Positions 7,323-9,426 of a DNA stretch of 9,426 bases are shown here, in pieces. Within the stretch, counting starts at the first letter, position 1, and each line of letters starts with the position of its first letter. A program made the position numbers and the translations under genes. The stretch comes from Alphaproteobacteria bacterium. Its GTDB lineage: Bacteria > Pseudomonadota > Alphaproteobacteria > GCA-2731375. The notes under the pieces were generated by a model, which was not told the DNA's origin, did no database searches, and saw only the letters and a program-made list of their open reading frames with translations. The stretch is taken from positions 1-9,426 of the forward strand of contig JASLMY010000195.1 of the NCBI GenBank assembly GCA_030746295.1. The letters run 5' to 3'.

Positions 7323-7937
7323 ATGACGAGTCTCGAACGGTGGTCGGACCTATGCAAGCGCCTCGGTGCCGGAGGTGATGTGTCCGCCGTCTACGCTCGG
7401 TTGGCGGAACTCCATGAAGGGCCGCGCCGGGCCTACCATAAGCTTTCCCACATTGAACATTGTCTCGATGAGTTCGACGACGCGAGAGAGCTGGCCGAGC
7501 ATCCATTGGAAGTCGAGTTCGCCATCTGGTTTCACGACGCGATTTATGATCCGCACGCAAACGACAATGAAGAAAGGAGCGCCGCGCTTGCGCAAGAAAC
7601 CGCCAGAGACATGGGGCTTGCCGACGGTTTTGGTGCGCGGGTTGCCGACCTCATTCTGACTTCCAAGCACGCGACCGATCCGCAAGGGACGGATGCAGAA
7701 ATCTTCGTCGACATCGACCTCGCGATTCTCGGTACTTCGGAGGTCCTCTTCGACGCCTATGAGAAGGACATTCGGAAGGAATACTATTTCGTTCCCGAAA
7801 TGATATTCAGAGTGAAGCGAGCCCAGATCCTAAGGGGCTTTCTCGACAGGAAGACGATCTATTCGACGGCTTACTTCCGAGAAAAGTACGAGAGACAGGC
7901 TCGAGCCAACATCGAGAGATCACTGGCGCGCCTGTAG
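7323..7937 (+). CDS. HD-type predicted metal-dependent phosphohydrolase
   Basis: 204-residue cytoplasmic protein resembling the conserved family of predicted HD-superfamily phosphohydrolases (the COG4339 type, from memory). Its substrate is unknown. Candidate metal ligands: Y38-H39, H43 and H46 in AYHKLSHIEHC; the HD pair H71-D72 in AIWFHDAIYDP; H116 in ILTSKH; and D130/D132 in FVDIDLAILG. Later come YEKDIRKEY (146-154) and a basic helical C-terminus. There is no signal peptide or membrane segment. GAGGG at 7312-7316, six bases before the ATG, supports the start. Base use differs from its neighbours: the 60-base lines from 7441 and 7801 contain 33 and 30 G+C, against 37 in lines 6601 and 6901 and 45 in line 3121. 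A recent acquisition or weak codon selection would explain this. No functional link to the methylamine genes is evident. Confidence 0.75.
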   Translation: MTSLERWSDLCKRLGAGGDVSAVYARLAELHEGPRRAYHKLSHIEHCLDEFDDARELAEHPLEVEFAIWFHDAIYDPHANDNEERSAALAQETARDMGLADGFGARVADLILTSKHATDPQGTDAEIFVDIDLAILGTSEVLFDAYEKDIRKEYYFVPEMIFRVKRAQILRGFLDRKTIYSTAYFREKYERQARANIERSLARL

Positions 7938-7975
7938 TATCAGCGAGCTCGCGACCCGGTCTTGGCGCCGTCAAC

Positions 7976-8045
7976 GCGAGCGGAGCGAAGCGATCCAGTA
8001 TCGAAGCCTAACTCCTGGATCGCGTCGTCGGCTTCGCCTCCTCGC
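7976..8045. repeat. REP-like imperfect stem-loop between convergent genes
   Basis: The inner arms GCGATCCAG (7990-7998) and CTGGATCGC (8015-8023) are perfect inverted copies around a 16-base loop. Outer arms GCGAGCGGAGCGAAG (from 7976) and GGCTTCGCCTCCTCGC (to 8045) continue the symmetry with extra bases on the right side. The wording resembles the GCGAGGAGCGAAGC...AATCCAG-type repeat common between genes in alphaproteobacteria and other bacteria (recognised from memory). It sits in the 190-bp gap between two genes that end toward each other, so it may also help end transcription both ways. No coding sequence is supported in 7938-8127. Confidence 0.6.
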
Positions 8046-8122
8046 GATTGTCTGTTTGCCATTGCCTATGATTGGCCGTCCCGAGAGGATCGAGATGCCG
8101 TGAGCGGGGTGGCCGATAAGGA

Positions 8123-8138
8123 GGCGCCTAATAGCGCC
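8123..8138. repeat. Small inverted repeat over a stop codon
   Basis: GGCGC CTAATA GCGCC: 5-bp arms and a 6-base loop that includes the TAG stop of the small exported protein. With no T-run it is a weak terminator candidate at best. It may work with the REP-like element next to it. Confidence 0.3.
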
Positions 8139-8541
8139 ACTTTCCGGCAAGGCCGTCGTCGATGATCTTGGCGAAGTCGCGCCAGGGGGTGGCACCGGTC
8201 TCCTCGCAGGCTTCCGCCCGGCGGGCCGGGGTCATGTGGGTGCCCGCGCCTTGCTCGGCCTGGGCGATGCTGCTGGCGAGCAAGCCGAGCGCCAATTGCC
8301 GCTCCGCCTCATCGCGGGCTTCGTTGCGGATGCGGTCCTCGTAGTGCCGGCGAAATTCACGCGCGTCGCCGCCGCAGGCCTTGTAGAGGCCGATGTAGGT
8401 GCCGCTCATCTGCGCCATGCGGACGACGGGCGCGGCGAGCCGTTGCTGGGTCGTCTGCGACCATGCCGTGCCGTGGAATCCGGCAAGGCTCAGAAACAGT
8501 GTGACGGCGGATAAGAAGACGACTGTCCGTTGCTTGTGCAT
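8128..8541 (-). CDS. Small exported protein of unknown function
   Basis: 137-residue protein, family not recognised. From the ATG at 8541 it has a short basic n-region (MHKQRT), a hydrophobic core (VVFLSAVTLFLSLAGF) and a likely signal peptidase I site at AWS|Q, so a periplasmic or secreted protein of about 110 residues is expected. The mature part is rich in charged helix (REFRRHYEDRIRNEARDEAE) and has two cysteines, in KACGG and AEACEE, about 56 residues apart, which could form a disulfide. It ends in GLAGKWRY. An in-frame ATG at 8562 would add seven residues (MSGKKTR), but that ATG lies in a GACCATG copy of the adjoining palindromic repeat. Both ribosome binding sites are weak (AGAAG six bases before 8541). 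It lies downstream of the SDR gene on the same strand, but the repeat separates them, so co-transcription is uncertain. Confidence 0.65.
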   Translation of the reverse strand: MHKQRTVVFLSAVTLFLSLAGFHGTAWSQTTQQRLAAPVVRMAQMSGTYIGLYKACGGDAREFRRHYEDRIRNEARDEAERQLALGLLASSIAQAEQGAGTHMTPARRAEACEETGATPWRDFAKIIDDGLAGKWRY

Positions 8542-8560
8542 CCGTGTCTTCTTTCCCGAC

Positions 8561-8604
8561 ATGGTCAGGGGGCAGACTCCCCGATCAGTTCATGGTCTGA
8601 CCCC
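8561..8604. repeat. Palindromic intergenic element with GGTCAG/CTGACC ends
   Basis: On the plus strand GGTCAG at 8563-8568 faces CTGACC at 8597-8602, and inside lies GGGG (8569-8572) facing CCCC (8579-8582). Read on the minus strand, GACCATG occurs twice: once inside the element and once at its edge, where the ATG is that of 8562. The GGGGTCAGACC wording resembles a palindromic repeat seen between genes in many bacteria, often in genomes with REP-associated transposases (from memory; none is present here). It separates the SDR gene from the small exported protein gene. Confidence 0.5.
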
Positions 8605-8625
8605 GACTCACTTCGCGCCGGCACC

Positions 8626-9405
8626 TCAGGCCGTGGCACCGCCGTCGACGGGGAGGGCGGCGCCGGTGACGAAGGAGGCTTCGTCGGAGACGAGGAAGAG
8701 GGCGGCGTTGGCGATCTCCTCGGGCCGTCCGGGGCGGCCCATCGGGGTCTGGCCGCCGCGGGTGCGCACGAGCTCCTCCTTGTCCATGCCTTGCGTCGAC
8801 TGCTGGTCCGGCCGGGCGACGAAGACGCGCAGCATCGGTGTGTCGACCGGCCCCGGGCAGACCACGTTGACGCGGATACCGTCCGACGCCAACCGCTTGG
8901 CGAGCGCCTTAGTGAAGCCGACAACGCCGAACTTGGCGGCCGAATAGACCGGCGAGAAGGCCGAGCCCTGCAGGCCCGAGGTGGACGCGGTGTAGAGCAG
9001 GGCACCGCCGCCGCGAGCCCGCATTTCCGGGATCGCCGCCTCGGTGGTGACGAGCACGGTGCGCAGGTTGAGGTCGACCGCGAGCTCGAACTCGGCCATC
9101 TCGATGCCTTCGACCGAGGCTGGACCGGGGTGGCCGACGTGGTTCCAGACGAAGTCGAGGCCGCCGAAGGCGCCCGCCGTTTCCTTGACGATCCGCGTCG
9201 AATCCGCGTCCTTGGTGAGATCGGCGACGAGGGGGAGGGCGCGGCCACCCGCCGCTTCGATCTCTCGAACCACGGCCGCGACGCCGTCGGCATCGACGTC
9301 GACGACGCCGACCGCCGCCCCCTCGGCGGCGAAGCGTATGGCCCCGGCTCGGCCCATGCCCGAGGCTGCGGCGGTGACGATTCCGATCTTGCCGTCCAAT
9401 CGCAT
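8626..9405 (-). CDS. SDR family NAD(P)-dependent oxidoreductase
   Basis: 259-residue classical short-chain dehydrogenase/reductase. Seen: a Rossmann start with TAAASGMGRA (11-20) in place of the usual TGxxxGxG; D36 at the end of the second strand (VVDVD), which predicts NAD(H) preference; ADL at 61-63; WNHVG (87-91) in place of NNAG; the structural N113; the catalytic S141, Y154 and K158 (S in YTASTSG, then YSAAK); the PGPVDTP segment (184-190); and the C-terminal end ALPVDGGATA. Length is normal for the family. AGGAGG lies seven bases before the ATG at 9405; an overlapping ATG at 9410 is out of frame. The substrate is unknown. It is separated from the mgs region by unrelated genes, and its upstream neighbour is outside the window. 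Confidence 0.88.
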   Translation of the reverse strand: MRLDGKIGIVTAAASGMGRAGAIRFAAEGAAVGVVDVDADGVAAVVREIEAAGGRALPLVADLTKDADSTRIVKETAGAFGGLDFVWNHVGHPGPASVEGIEMAEFELAVDLNLRTVLVTTEAAIPEMRARGGGALLYTASTSGLQGSAFSPVYSAAKFGVVGFTKALAKRLASDGIRVNVVCPGPVDTPMLRVFVARPDQQSTQGMDKEELVRTRGGQTPMGRPGRPEEIANAALFLVSDEASFVTGAALPVDGGATA

Positions 9406-9412
9406 CTCATCT

Positions 9413-9418
9413 CCTCCT
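9413..9418 (-). promoter_or_regulatory. Ribosome binding site of the SDR gene
   Basis: AGGAGG within AGAGGAGGAG on the minus strand, seven bases before the ATG at 9405. It decides between two overlapping ATGs (9410 and 9405) in favour of the one giving the SDR fold. Confidence 0.75.
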
Positions 9419-9426
9419 CTATTCTA

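Noticed and set aside
6289..7560. 423-codon minus-strand frame opposite the acyl-CoA synthetase and the start of the HD-type gene
   Set aside because: It covers the 3' part of the acyl-CoA synthetase, crosses the intergenic gap and runs into the next gene, and is arginine/alanine-rich with no motif.
7943..7952. GCGAGCTCGC palindrome just after the HD-type gene stop
   Set aside because: It has no loop and no T-run, and a 10-bp palindrome is expected by chance in high-GC DNA.
7962..8195. Short open frames on both strands across the REP-like region
   Set aside because: They read through an inverted repeat and show no motif or ribosome binding site.
8565..9410. 281-codon minus-strand frame starting at the ATG at 9410
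   Set aside because: It is a shifted-frame reading of the SDR gene, rich in S, R and P, without motifs.

Overview
The window looks like chromosomal DNA from a high-GC alphaproteobacterium, possibly of the Rhodospirillales or Rhizobiales type. This rests on gene content, codon bias, clear AGGAGG-type ribosome binding sites and a GCGAAGCGATCCAG-type intergenic repeat. I could not run a similarity search, so the taxon is an inference.

Left half (1-5453, minus strand): a tight, apparently single operon read right to left. It contains an amidase-signature hydrolase, then a class II glutamine amidotransferase (mgsA), a GXGXG beta-helix subunit (mgsB), an FMN/Fe-S glutamate-synthase-like subunit (mgsC) and a type III glutamine-synthetase-like enzyme (gmaS, cut by the left edge). 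Gaps are 18 bp, an 8-bp overlap, 12 bp and 26 bp. The last four genes match in order, size and motifs the N-methylglutamate pathway of methylamine use. In that pathway GmaS makes gamma-glutamylmethylamide from glutamate and methylamine, and MgsABC turns it into N-methylglutamate. The usual partner mgdABCD (N-methylglutamate dehydrogenase) is not in the window. The amidase as first gene is the unusual element.

Middle (5454-7248): a short divergent promoter region, then a plus-strand acyl-CoA synthetase of the medium-chain (ACSM-like) type. A speculative link is that the amidase cleaves an N-alkyl amide. The amine would then go to GmaS/MgsABC, and the acid to the divergent acyl-CoA synthetase.

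Right part (7249-9426): a small hairpin precedes a plus-strand HD-type predicted phosphohydrolase of somewhat lower GC. A 190-bp convergent intergenic region carries a REP-like imperfect stem-loop. Then come a minus-strand small exported protein of unknown function, a second palindromic intergenic element built on GGTCAG/CTGACC, and a minus-strand SDR oxidoreductase with a strong ribosome binding site at the right edge. I saw no tRNA, rRNA, CRISPR array, insertion sequence or phage gene. The best candidate for something undescribed is the amidase-mgsABC-gmaS operon with its divergent acyl-CoA synthetase.
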